Shown: one piece after another, positions 27,597 through 35,898 of the stretch
Layout of the letters: each line of letters opens with the position of its first letter
Numbering within the stretch: position 1 is the first letter of the stretch
DNA from: Sphingobium sp. HWE2-09
Lineage (GTDB): Bacteria > Pseudomonadota > Alphaproteobacteria > Sphingomonadales > Sphingomonadaceae
Length of the DNA stretch: 64,000 nucleotides
Direction: 5' to 3'
Assembly: GCF_035989265.1 (NCBI RefSeq)
Contig: NZ_JAYKZX010000001.1
Span: forward strand, 186,001 to 250,000
Made by a program: the position numbers and the translations under genes
Notes under the pieces: generated by a model
What the model was told of the DNA's origin: nothing
What the model saw: only the letters and a program-made list of their open reading frames with translations
Databases searched by the model: none

Positions 27597-27628
27597 GCCC
27601 GCCGCCAGCAATGGCGGCGGGCTTTTTT
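27597..27628 (+). terminator. Intrinsic terminator after outer-membrane protein gene
   Basis: A perfect 10-bp GC stem (GCCCGCCGCC / GGCGGCGGGC, 6-nt loop) is followed by six T residues. It lies 14 bases after the stop codon and ends the single-gene transcript. Confidence 0.93.
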
Positions 27629-27657
27629 GTGCCTGCGTCACATGCGCTATCGCGCTG

Positions 27658-28059
27658 TCAGGTCAGCGACAGATCGACTGGCGGCAGGCCGTAATAGTTG
27701 GACACGCGGTCGGCATAGGCCTGATTGAAATCAGGCGCATTGTTCGACCAGCTGGGGCCGCCTTCCAGCAAGCGGCGGTCGATCGTCACGATATAGCCGT
27801 CCGCTACATGATCGTAGGACAGCATCTGGAACGGGATGGGATAATAGCTTTTCCCGAGGCCCAGAAATCCGCCCAGGCTAAGCACCGCATAGGTCACATG
27901 GCCGTTTCTCTTGTTGATCATGAAGCTGTGGACCGATCCCAGCGCATCGCCATCGCGGCTTGTCACCTTGGTGCCATCGACCTTGTTCGACGCGAGCAGC
28001 AGGTTGGTGGGGACGGTATCGGATTCGGTCAGTTTATCGTCGGACATGGGCTGTTCCAT
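27658..28059 (-). CDS. PRC-barrel domain protein
   Basis: The protein has 133 residues; a start four codons later (MSDDK, at 28047, with GGAAC upstream) is equally possible. The PRC-barrel core is GTKVTSRDGDALGSVHSFMINKRNGHVTYAVLSLGGFLGLGKSYYPIPF, quoted here only by its ends (GTKV to YPIPF, residues 29-77). The C-terminal tail ends with a Tyr-rich segment. There is no signal peptide. Small PRC-barrel proteins are common stress-linked cytoplasmic proteins in sphingomonads, and the downstream position of a LOV kinase operon on the same strand fits this. The molecular role is unknown. Confidence 0.83.
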   Translation of the reverse strand: MEQPMSDDKLTESDTVPTNLLLASNKVDGTKVTSRDGDALGSVHSFMINKRNGHVTYAVLSLGGFLGLGKSYYPIPFQMLSYDHVADGYIVTIDRRLLEGGPSWSNNAPDFNQAYADRVSNYYGLPPVDLSLT

Positions 28060-28081
28060 TCTTAGGTTTGATATATGTGGC

Positions 28082-28540
28082 TCAACCGGCCCAGCTGGCG
28101 GCGAAGGCGGGAGAGGCGAGGAAACTGGAAGGCTGCGGCGATGTCGGTGGCGGGTCGCAGACGCCCTCTTCGATATAGCGGATCGCCGATTTCAGGCCGC
28201 TGCGGGAGAAGGGCTTGGGTATGACGCCATGGCCGCCGGCAAAATCATCGGGTATTTTCTTAGGGTTGGCGGTGACGAAGACGATGAAGGTATCGGGCCA
28301 GCGCTTCGTGATGAGACGGGCGACGTCGATGCCGCTGGTTTGTCGCGCCAGCTGGATATCGACGAACGCCAGATGCGGTGCGATCGAATCGGAGAGGGCT
28401 TCGACATCGAACAGCGATGCGGCTTCGGCCACGACATGATGACCGATATCCTCGATCATTGCTTCGATATCCATGGCGAGCAAAGCCTCGTCTTCGACGA
28501 TCAGGACGGACAGGGGCGGTCGGGGGCGTTGCATGGTCAT
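28082..28540 (-). CDS. Single-domain response regulator
   Basis: The product has 152 residues from the ATG at 28540, which overlaps the kinase stop by 4 bases. The receiver fold shows VEDE (about 15-18), the phosphoacceptor Asp61 in LAFVDIQLA, a Thr in VFVTANP and the Lys in VIPKPFS. After the receiver there is only a Pro/Ser-rich tail, no output domain. It therefore probably passes phosphate on or acts by protein-protein contact. It is coupled to the LOV kinase gene, so it is likely its direct substrate. Confidence 0.9.
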   Translation of the reverse strand: MTMQRPRPPLSVLIVEDEALLAMDIEAMIEDIGHHVVAEAASLFDVEALSDSIAPHLAFVDIQLARQTSGIDVARLITKRWPDTFIVFVTANPKKIPDDFAGGHGVIPKPFSRSGLKSAIRYIEEGVCDPPPTSPQPSSFLASPAFAASWAG

Positions 28541-29658
28541 AGCTCCACGGGGAAGGTGATGCGGACCTGCGTACCGGGATGGGCGGCTTCCCACGCCGCC
28601 TGTGCGCCGACCTGTTTGGATAGTCGGGTTATGAGTATGCGGCCCAAGCCATCGACATGCGTTTCGGACATACCGGGACCATCGTCGGCGATCGCGATGA
28701 TCGCCTGACCATCGACTTTCCTGGCGCTGACCGACAAGGTGCCAGATCGTCCGGCGGCAAAACCATGTTTGATCGCGTTCGTCAGTATCTCGTTCAGGAC
28801 CAGCCCCAGCGATGCTGCATGGCCTGACGGCACTTCGATCGGCTCGACATCGACGGACACGGCAAGATCGTCGCGCCCGCTGGCACCGACCACGTCGGAT
28901 ACGAGGTTGGCGGTGAAGGCGCCGATGTCGAACCGCGACACGTCTTCGGACTGGTAGAGGCGACGATGGACCGTCGCCAGCGCATCGATACGCTCCAGCA
29001 TCGCTTCGATCTTTGCGGTGATCGCCGGTTCGTTGATAGTGCGAGCCTGCAGGCGCAGCAAGGAACCGATCATGGTGAGATTGTTCTTAACCCGGTGATC
29101 GACTTCGTGGAGCAACAGCGTCTTGGCCTCCAAGGCGTCGTTCAATTGCGCGGTGCGCCGATCCACTTCGCGTTCGATTTCGTTATGCCGACGATTGATT
29201 TCCGCCTGCGCATCGATACGTGACGATACGTCCAATTGGGAGGCGAAGAAGAACTGGATTTTGCCGTCATCATCGCGCACCGGGCTGAGATAGAGGGCGT
29301 TCCAGAAGGTCGATCCATCCTTGCGGTAGTTGAGAATATCGATCTCGATATTCGTGCCCTTGCCAATGGCTTCGCGTATCTGCGTGACGGACGCGCTGTC
29401 CGTGTCCGGGCCTTGGAGAAAGCGGCAGTTGCGGCCGATAATCTCTTCCCGATCGTAACCGGTCAATGTCTGGAAGGCTTCGTTGCAGAAGACGATGGGA
29501 TTGTCTGGCTGCGACGGGTCCGTGATGACCATGGGCATCCGGGTCGCACGCACCGCTGCGGCGAATGGATCGCCTCGTCCCAGGTCATGCTTGACTATCT
29601 GGGTCAAATGCCAATCGTCACGCTGTTCCACACCGTCTCCCATCAAAGACGCAAACAT
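28537..29658 (-). CDS. LOV-domain (blue light) histidine kinase, HisKA_2/HWE-like
   Basis: The kinase has 373 residues and no transmembrane segment, so it is cytoplasmic. The N-terminal PAS domain (about 30-150) carries the LOV signature GRNCRFLQG with Cys78, the residue that forms a covalent adduct with FMN in blue light, plus NYRKDGSTFWN and the QLDVS end. The kinase part has the phosphoacceptor box HEVDHRVKNNL with His188, typical of HisKA_2 kinases, and an HATPase domain with NEILTNAIKHG and DDGPGM. A CAGGAG ribosome site precedes the ATG. A possible EcfG-type promoter lies just upstream, linking light sensing with the general stress response. Confidence 0.93.
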   Translation of the reverse strand: MFASLMGDGVEQRDDWHLTQIVKHDLGRGDPFAAAVRATRMPMVITDPSQPDNPIVFCNEAFQTLTGYDREEIIGRNCRFLQGPDTDSASVTQIREAIGKGTNIEIDILNYRKDGSTFWNALYLSPVRDDDGKIQFFFASQLDVSSRIDAQAEINRRHNEIEREVDRRTAQLNDALEAKTLLLHEVDHRVKNNLTMIGSLLRLQARTINEPAITAKIEAMLERIDALATVHRRLYQSEDVSRFDIGAFTANLVSDVVGASGRDDLAVSVDVEPIEVPSGHAASLGLVLNEILTNAIKHGFAAGRSGTLSVSARKVDGQAIIAIADDGPGMSETHVDGLGRILITRLSKQVGAQAAWEAAHPGTQVRITFPVEL

Positions 29659-29674
29659 GCGCTCCTGAAGGGGT

Positions 29675-29699
29675 AACCCTGACCTGTATCAAACGTTCC
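29675..29699 (-). promoter_or_regulatory. Candidate EcfG (general stress sigma) promoter
   Basis: On the minus strand the sequence reads GGAAC, 16 bases, GGTT. The alphaproteobacterial EcfG consensus is GGAAC-N16/17-CGTT, so 8 of 9 positions agree. It ends about 17 bases before the LOV kinase ATG. The start point would leave a short leader that still contains the ribosome site. Confidence 0.4.
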
Positions 29700-29753
29700 G
29701 GATGTCGCCAGCAATGCTCCGGAAGTAATGCCATCGCTATAGGCGCTTATACT

Positions 29754-30365
29754 CTATGCGCTCGGCCACATGGCCAGCGTGGTTTCCACCAGCTGTTCCA
29801 GCTGCGCAGGCGTCGCGCCGCCGCTGGCCTGAACGCCCATGCCCTGGATGACGGCGGTCAGATAGGTCGCCATCGCGGCAGGCTCTACTCCGGCAGGCAG
29901 ATCGCCTTCCGCCTTGGCGCGCTCCAGCCGCTGCACCAACGCCTTGTCGGAAGAGGCGCGGCGCGCGATCACGTCGGTCTTGATGGATTCGGCCTGGGTG
30001 GTGCAGGCGACCATGCTGATGACGCCAAGGCAGGCGCGCGGATCATTGCCGCCGGTCTGGATTTGCAGCGTGCCGCGCAGCAGCCGTTCGGCCACGCCCC
30101 GCGCGGTGGGTTGCTCCAGCGCGGACCGCATATAGCAGAGCTTGTCGCGTTCGTAGAGGTCGAGCGCCTTGTGGAACAGCGCTTCCTTGTTACCGAAACA
30201 GGCATAGAGGCTGGGTTTGGTGATGCCCATCGCTTCGGTCAATTCGGCCAAGGATGCGCCTTCATAGCCCCGGGTCCAGAAGACCTGAAGCGCAGCCGAC
30301 AGGGCTTCCTCGGGATCGAATTCCCGGGGGCGTCCTCTCGTTGCGGATTCGACTGCCATTTTCAT
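29754..30365 (-). CDS. TetR/AcrR family transcriptional regulator
   Basis: The regulator has 203 residues; an ATG two codons downstream (30359) is also possible. The N-terminal helix-turn-helix (about 20-65) contains ALQVFWTRGYEGASLAELTEAMGITKPSLYACFGNKEALF, cited by its ends, in the typical TetR layout. The helical ligand domain follows. It is divergent from the MetE-like/SnoaL/IclR operon. A perfect palindrome (ATACC-N4-GGTAT) overlaps its own start codon, which suggests autorepression and perhaps control of the divergent operon. Confidence 0.9.
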   Translation of the reverse strand: MKMAVESATRGRPREFDPEEALSAALQVFWTRGYEGASLAELTEAMGITKPSLYACFGNKEALFHKALDLYERDKLCYMRSALEQPTARGVAERLLRGTLQIQTGGNDPRACLGVISMVACTTQAESIKTDVIARRASSDKALVQRLERAKAEGDLPAGVEPAAMATYLTAVIQGMGVQASGGATPAQLEQLVETTLAMWPSA

Positions 30366-30377
30366 ACCATTCGGTAT
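30364..30377. promoter_or_regulatory. TetR operator candidate
   Basis: ATACCATTCGGTAT is a perfect inverted repeat (5-bp arms, 4-bp centre). It begins at the first codon of the tetR-like gene and sits between that gene and the divergent MetE-like operon. Dimers of the TetR family often bind sites of this size; here binding would block both promoter clearance and translation start. Confidence 0.55.
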
Positions 30378-30501
30378 ATAGTGATGTCGACGCGATTGTC
30401 CAGATTGTCCCGCAGGGGGCTACCGCCTGATCTTCGCATTTACGATATATCCATATCCATGAATTTATGGCACCTGTCCCTTGTTCGAGGGAGAGAAATG
30501 C

Positions 30502-31638
30502 ATGTCCATAGCCACCACCCATGTCGGTAGCCTGCCGCGCGGCGACGCGCTGACGCCGCTGTTGTTGGCCCGTGACAAGGGCGAAGCCTATGACGCCGCG
30601 CTGTTCGATACGACGGTGCAGCAGGCCGTGTCCGACGCGGTCGGTGCACAGATCGATGCGGGCGTGTCCATCGTCAGCGATGGCGAATTGGGCAAGGTCG
30701 GCTATTCCACCTATATGATCGAGCGATTGTCGGGCTTTGGCGGGCATATCGACCGGAAGGTCGCCGCAGACCTCGCTCCGTTGCCGGAATTGCGGCAGAA
30801 GCTGGCGGCGATCATGGGGAGCCAGGAGTTTACGCGTGCGTCGTGCATCGGGCCGGTGCGGCTGGTGACGCTGGAGCCGTTGCATGACGATATCCGTCGG
30901 TTCAAGGCTGCGCTGGCCGACCAACCGGATACCCGCGCCTTCATGAACGCGGCGTCCCCCGGCCTGATCACCGCCTTCCAGGTCAACCGCCATTATCCCA
31001 GCCATGAAGCCTATCTGGCCGATCTGGTCGATGCGATGCGCGAGGAATATGAGACGATCGTCGCGGCAGGATTCGACCTGCAGCTCGATTGCCCCGACCT
31101 CGCCATGTCGCGCCATACCGGTTATCAGGACGCGAGCGAGGACGAGTTCGTCAAGATCGCGGCCGCCAATGTCGAGGCGTTGAACGCGGCGACCGCCAAT
31201 ATCCCGGCGGACCGGATGCGGATGCATATTTGCTGGGGCAATTATGAAGGGCCGCATGATCATGACATTTCGCTGGAGAAGGTGATCGACATCGTGCTGG
31301 CCGCCCGCCCGGCGACCGTGTTGTTCGAAGGCGCCAATCCGTGCCACGAGCATGAATGGACGGTGTGGCGCGACGCCGCCCAGCGCGGCGTGTTGCCGGA
31401 CGACAAGATATTGGCCCCCGGCCTGATCGATACCTGTTCCAACTATGTCGAACATCCCGAATTGATCGCCCAGCGGATCGAGCGCTTTGCCGGGATCGTC
31501 GGCAAGGACCGGGTGGTTGCCAGCACCGATTGCGGGTTCGGCACCTTTGCCGGATATGGCAAGATCGATCCGGCGGTGACGTGGAAGAAGCTGCGGTCGC
31601 TGCGCGCCGGGGCGGACTTGGCGGATGCACGGCTGTGA
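30502..31638 (+). CDS. MetE-like (cobalamin-independent methionine synthase C-terminal type) methyltransferase
   Basis: The protein has 378 residues from the ATG at 30502, which follows GGGAGAG by 7 bases. It covers only the C-terminal catalytic barrel of MetE: THVGSLPR at the start, DGELGKVGY, and the zinc ligands His242-x-Cys244 (MHICWGNY) and Cys344 (STDCGFGTF). The zinc site means it can activate a thiol for methyl transfer. The lack of the MetE N-terminal half suggests a different donor, for example a methylated small molecule, rather than methyltetrahydropteroyl-triglutamate. It is coupled by GTGA overlap to an SnoaL-like gene and followed by an IclR regulator. Confidence 0.83.
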   Translation: MSIATTHVGSLPRGDALTPLLLARDKGEAYDAALFDTTVQQAVSDAVGAQIDAGVSIVSDGELGKVGYSTYMIERLSGFGGHIDRKVAADLAPLPELRQKLAAIMGSQEFTRASCIGPVRLVTLEPLHDDIRRFKAALADQPDTRAFMNAASPGLITAFQVNRHYPSHEAYLADLVDAMREEYETIVAAGFDLQLDCPDLAMSRHTGYQDASEDEFVKIAAANVEALNAATANIPADRMRMHICWGNYEGPHDHDISLEKVIDIVLAARPATVLFEGANPCHEHEWTVWRDAAQRGVLPDDKILAPGLIDTCSNYVEHPELIAQRIERFAGIVGKDRVVASTDCGFGTFAGYGKIDPAVTWKKLRSLRAGADLADARL

Positions 31639-32024
31639 CAGAGGACGATCGTCGCGGAATTGAGCAGGATTGCGCCCGGCTGGTTGCGCTCTATGCCAAT
31701 CTGAATGACGCCGGGCGCTGGGAAGATGTTGCTGCGCTTTATGCGCCCGATGGTCGCATGGCGCGCCCGACCGCGCCCGATGAATGGACGCAGGGGCGCG
31801 AGGCGATATTGGTCGCTTTCCTCGCCCGGCCCGCGCGCACGACGCGGCATGTCTGTTCCAATGTCGTGATCGACGTTTTGAACGACAGCGAAGCGGTAGG
31901 GGAAAGCGCCATGCTGTTGTTCACGGGCGAAGGCGCGCCGAAAGTCGGTTCCTTTCACGACCGTTTCGTGCGCATAGAGGCAGGCTGGCGCTTTGCCGAA
32001 AGACGGGGCAGCCTGACTTTTTGA
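31635..32024 (+). CDS. SnoaL/NTF2-like protein
   Basis: The product has 129 residues from a GTG at 31635 that overlaps the preceding stop codon (GTGA). The longer frame on this strand is not supported. The cone-shaped NTF2 fold is suggested by VALYANLNDAGRWEDVAALYAPDG near the N-terminus, cited in part, and by the RHVCSNVVIDV and RIEAGWRFAERRG strands. No clear catalytic Asp/His pair could be assigned. The coupling to the MetE-like enzyme implies a shared pathway, perhaps a small cyclase, isomerase or hydratase step. Function otherwise unknown. Confidence 0.78.
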   Translation: MTEDDRRGIEQDCARLVALYANLNDAGRWEDVAALYAPDGRMARPTAPDEWTQGREAILVAFLARPARTTRHVCSNVVIDVLNDSEAVGESAMLLFTGEGAPKVGSFHDRFVRIEAGWRFAERRGSLTF

Positions 32025-32099
32025 TTGCCGCGATTTTCGAGGCGACGGATGCTCCGATCCGGCTCGAAATCGCTTTGATAATTGGGGGTTCGCTCAGTC

Positions 32100-32861
32100 A
32101 TGAATGGCACCACGCCGTCCACCGTCAAATCGGCGATGCGCACCATCGACATCATTGAATATGTCGTGGCGCGACCGGCGGGCGTGGTCGCGCAGGAGAT
32201 CGCCGCGGGCCTGGCGATCCCGGTCAGCAGCCTGTCCTATCTGCTCGCGACATTGGCGGAACGCCATTATCTGACCCGCGAGGGGCGGCGCTATCTGCCC
32301 GGACCCGCGCTCGACCGGCTGGCCGCCCCCCGGATCGCCATGTCGCTGGCCGACAAGGTGCGGCCGCTGGTCAAATCGCTGCGGTTGCAGATCAACGAAA
32401 CCGCATCCTTCTTCATCCGCGACGGCTGGCATCTGGAAGCGATCGTCACCGAAACGGCCGAACAGTCGCTGCGCTATTCGATCAGCGTCGGCACGCGCAG
32501 CCCGCTCCATTGCCTGGCGGCGGGCAAGGCGCTGCTGGCGACGTTGCCGGACACAGAACTGGACGACTATTTCGCGCAGGCGCGGCTGGAGAGCTTCACG
32601 CCCAGCAGCATCACTGACGAAGCGCAGCTGCGCGCGGAACTGGCGGAGGTGCGCGCCACCGGCATCGGCCGCACGCGGGAGGAATATACGCCGGGCATTT
32701 GCGGCCTGGGCATGGCGGTGATGGTGGACGATGTGGCGGTCGGCGCATTTGCGCTGGCGATTCCGGTGCCGCGCTTCACCGCCGAGGTGGAAGGGCGGAC
32801 CATCGCCAAGCTGGAGCAAGCGGCGAGCCTGTTTACCGCGGCCGAGATGCCCGTGGTTTGA
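32100..32861 (+). CDS. IclR family transcriptional regulator
   Basis: The regulator has 253 residues from the ATG at 32100; a GGGGG stretch lies 11 bases upstream. The winged helix-turn-helix (about 10-70) includes SAMRTIDIIEYV and QEIAAGLAIPVSSLSYLLATLAE in outline. The C-terminal ligand domain shows the IclR signature: TRSPLHCLAAGKALLATLP and REEYTPGICGLGMAV, with a Cys in the effector pocket region. It lies on the same strand 75 bases after the SnoaL-like gene, so it may form an operon with the two enzyme genes and regulate them. Effectors are often aromatic acids. Confidence 0.9.
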   Translation: MNGTTPSTVKSAMRTIDIIEYVVARPAGVVAQEIAAGLAIPVSSLSYLLATLAERHYLTREGRRYLPGPALDRLAAPRIAMSLADKVRPLVKSLRLQINETASFFIRDGWHLEAIVTETAEQSLRYSISVGTRSPLHCLAAGKALLATLPDTELDDYFAQARLESFTPSSITDEAQLRAELAEVRATGIGRTREEYTPGICGLGMAVMVDDVAVGAFALAIPVPRFTAEVEGRTIAKLEQAASLFTAAEMPVV

Positions 32862-33465
32862 GCGGGCGCGCATCATGGGCGCGACGGGCCGAAGTTCACA
32901 CCGTTGCAGGGGCAAAGGGGCCGGACGCGCTCGCAAAGCGCTCCCAACGCGCCTGCGACGCGCCTCTGACGCGCCATCGGGGTCACCGCGGCGCCACAGG
33001 TGCGCGACGGCCAAGCGCCTGTCGCGCGCCGGGGATGCGTCGGGGGTGCGGGCAGGTCTGAATGAGGCGAGACGCGGCTTCATTCATCAGGATAGATCAG
33101 GGATTATCCTACATTGGAAGGGGTTTTCTGGGTGGAAGGTCCGCCGAAGCCTTATCCGCTTGCTCCTTGCGTCCGGGCATTAGCGCATAGCAGGTCAACC
33201 CGTCGGCCATTAGTCGCGGCGACAAGCGTGTCCGCCAGTGCCGATCGCGAATTGATTGATCATGTCGGTCTTTATTATTGCGCGGCGACGGCGATAACGG
33301 GTTTCAGCGCGATCTTGGTCACTGCATTTTGATTGGCGTGAAACATCTTGCAGCCCTTACCCCAATGCGGCCATCAAAGGACGCAGAGTATTCGGCCTGC
33401 TTCGCGTGAAAGATAATGGTCTGCCGACAGGCAAACGCCACCGTCACATCCAAACCATTTCACCG
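32862..33465. other. Intergenic region without a convincing gene
   Basis: About 600 bases separate the IclR gene from the stop of the frameshifted caspase gene. Open frames here (for example 33114-33332, 72 codons) have no family signal or ribosome site. One local feature is a threefold repeat with 11-bp period around ACGCGCC at 32946-32978. Composition drops in GC toward 33200-33460. Confidence 0.5.
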
Positions 33466-35153
33466 TTAGTTGCCGGTATATAATTCACCAATGGACAGGC
33501 TGGCCTGCGCCCCGGCCCTGGTCAATAGGTCGCGGATCGGTTCGACCAGCCGGACGGCAGCGCGTTGGTTTTCGACCGTACGCAGCAGAAGGCGGAAATC
33601 CTGTGGCGGTTGTGGCGTCACCAGCGCCACGACATGGTCCGCGCCGAAGGGCGGAATCACCTGACTGTCCAGCACCGGCAGGGACTGGCCGTCGGCAAGC
33701 AGGCCGTCGCCGTCCGATGCCGCGACCGGAAAGAGCCGCTGCACCGTACCATCCGATGCGATGTTGAACACCGTTGCGTAGCGACGCGCGGGGAGGTCGC
33801 GTCCGGTCCCGCCCCCGTCTGAACCGGAGCCAGCGCCAGCGTCACCGGCGCACCAGAGGGGTAGCGTGCGCCATTGTCGAGCGGACCGACCATCAATCGG
33901 GCGCTGCGTTCCGCCAACAGGGGGCGCAGCGCCTCCAGCGCGGCCCATTTGTCGATCACGCCGCGCACCTGCGGCAAACCTTTCACATTCTGCGCCACGA
34001 TATCGCCGGTACGGCGCAACATCGCCTGCGCTCGCGCGTCCCATATGAAATCGGCACCCCGATCATCTGTCAGGATGCGCCAGGGATTACTCCCGCTGAC
34101 GCTGGCCCGTGCCTTGAGATCGGCGACATAGAGGCCGGGCAGCGGCGGCTGGGCGGGTGGCGCGGGCGGCGGGGCTGTGGTGGCGAACAGGCCTTGGTTC
34201 TCGCGACCTGGCGGGATGACGGTGTTGCTTTCCTGGCGCTGGCCGCTCAGCATCCGGACCTGGACATTGAGATAGGCACCCAGTTCGCCGATCGACAGCG
34301 TGCCATCGCCATTCTGGTCGGCGGCCATGCCCTTGCCATCGGCACGCGGCGTGGTGACGCCCTGCTCGAACGACCATGTCAGGAAGCCGCGCGTCGGCGC
34401 CCCTTCCACCGGCAGCGCATTTTCCCAAGCGATCTGGTCGTCGCGCGCCGCGCTGATGTAGAACAGATTGGCCAGATCGTCGCGCGTGGCGCTGACCGGC
34501 GCACCATCGCTTGACGCCAGCACGCTGGCGAAGCGCGGCGCCGGCCGCGATCCCAACTCGACATTGCGCGCGCCCAACGTCAGGCGGGGGGCCATACCCC
34601 TGACACGGGGATCGACCGAGCGGTGCAGCGTGCCAGAATGGCAGGTGTCGGCCATCATCAGCACCTGCACGCCTTTTGGCACGTACATGGACAGCCAGGT
34701 GTAGAAATCCTTATCAACGATGAAGCGCTCGGCGTCCTTCACATCGGGATCGAAACCGGGCAGCGGCAGGAACTGGTCGGTATCGCCGTCGCGCGTGCCC
34801 TTGACCGCCGCTTCGGCCAACGCGCCATGGCCGGTATAATAAAGGAATATCCAGTCGCCTGGCCTGGACCGGAGGCCCAACGCATGGAGGGCGGTTTCCA
34901 CCGTCGTGCGGCTGACGCCATCATTACGCAAGACCGTGACGTCACTCGCGCCCTGGCCGCGAATCACGGCCTCCATGGCGGCCAGGTCATTTTCCGGCCC
35001 TACCAAGTCCATGATCAGGCTAGACTTGAACTGCCATGCGCCGACCAACAGCGCCCGCGTTTCGGCATGAGCATATCCCGGATTGCTCACTATTGTGACA
35101 AATCCGGTCAATATTGTTGCCCAAAGTCCACGCCGCCCCACCGACATTGGCAA
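33466..35153 (-). pseudogene. Caspase-like (C14) protease with DUF4384-like tail, frameshifted
   Basis: A reading frame of 498 codons (33657-35153) covers a signal peptide (ends HAET) and a caspase domain with the catalytic His in YYTGHGALAE and the Cys in MMADTCHSGT. An EF-hand-like loop DQNGDGTLSIGEL and a Pro-rich linker follow, then the start of a DUF4384-like domain. The sense reading then moves to another frame, which gives a continuation from about PARRYATVFNIASDG to the end ELYTGN at 33466. The shift lies at or near the C run 33812-33816 (G run in the gene). Corrected length would be about 562 residues. A sequencing indel and a true frameshift both fit. Confidence 0.8.
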
Positions 35154-35247
35154 TGCCCCACGCTTTTTTGTTGCCTAAACCGCCGCGTATCCATAATCGA
35201 ATAAAGGTTATCGGAGCAATAACTATATCTTAACTCGGAGCGGGCCA

Positions 35248-35898
35248 ATGACGGCGGTACGTTGCACTATAGGTCTTGCTTTATTGGCTCTTCTATTTAG
35301 CGGTAGCGTTAACAGCTTGGCGCAGGTCAGTACCGGCTCATCGTCCGAGCCCAGCCCTCCTGCAGGTGCCGTAGGCCGTGGGGTACGCATATTGCCGCCA
35401 GAGCCTGCAGCACCAAAACCCGTTGCCGATCCGCAACAGATGCAGCCCAGCCCTGCCCATGCGGCCACACCCGCACCAGCCGCGGTTCCCGGAAAACAGG
35501 CCATGGCTTTGCCCGTCCTCAAAGGCTGCGACCGGCCCATCGCCAAGCCGACGTTGCGCTTTGCCAACCCCGCATCCTTCGACCAGGCATTCAAAGCCAA
35601 GTTGCGTCGGGGGCGCGCAGTCGTGGTGGATCTCGACACCCCTTATCCGGCTGACAGGGAAGCGCCCTTGCCGCTCGGCGCCTGGCTCAATGAGGTCAAG
35701 CAAAGCGGCGGCACCGTTACTGTTGCGGCCTATTGCCAGAAGGGCCGCGGTTTTGGCGGCTTCTTCACCAAGCTGTTCGGCGGTCCCCCAGCCGAGCCCT
35801 ATAAGGCCATTCGTCGCTACGACGCGGTGCTGCATGTCGATGCGGTCGATCAGGTCGTGACCCAGGTCGAATTCGCGCCGCGCAAGGTGGGGCAATGA
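35248..35898 (+). CDS. Exported protein of unknown function in the caspase cassette
   Basis: The product has 216 residues. A signal peptide (about 1-25, ends SLAQ) is followed by a Pro/Ala-rich linker (about 35-85) and a compact C-terminal domain of about 130 residues. That domain contains a Cys in LKGCDRPIAK, a basic LRRGRAVVVDLD segment and a GRGFGGFFTKLFGG loop. I do not recognise the family. It starts 94 bases from the divergent caspase gene and overlaps the next caspase gene by 4 bases (ATGA). It is therefore the first gene of the protease operon and may be an inhibitor, chaperone or substrate of the caspase; this is inference. Confidence 0.75.
   Translation: MTAVRCTIGLALLALLFSGSVNSLAQVSTGSSSEPSPPAGAVGRGVRILPPEPAAPKPVADPQQMQPSPAHAATPAPAAVPGKQAMALPVLKGCDRPIAKPTLRFANPASFDQAFKAKLRRGRAVVVDLDTPYPADREAPLPLGAWLNEVKQSGGTVTVAAYCQKGRGFGGFFTKLFGGPPAEPYKAIRRYDAVLHVDAVDQVVTQVEFAPRKVGQ

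Noticed and set aside
32941..32990. CRISPR-like repeat
   Set aside because: The units are 11 bp with no spacers, far from any CRISPR layout. No CRISPR array was seen in the window.
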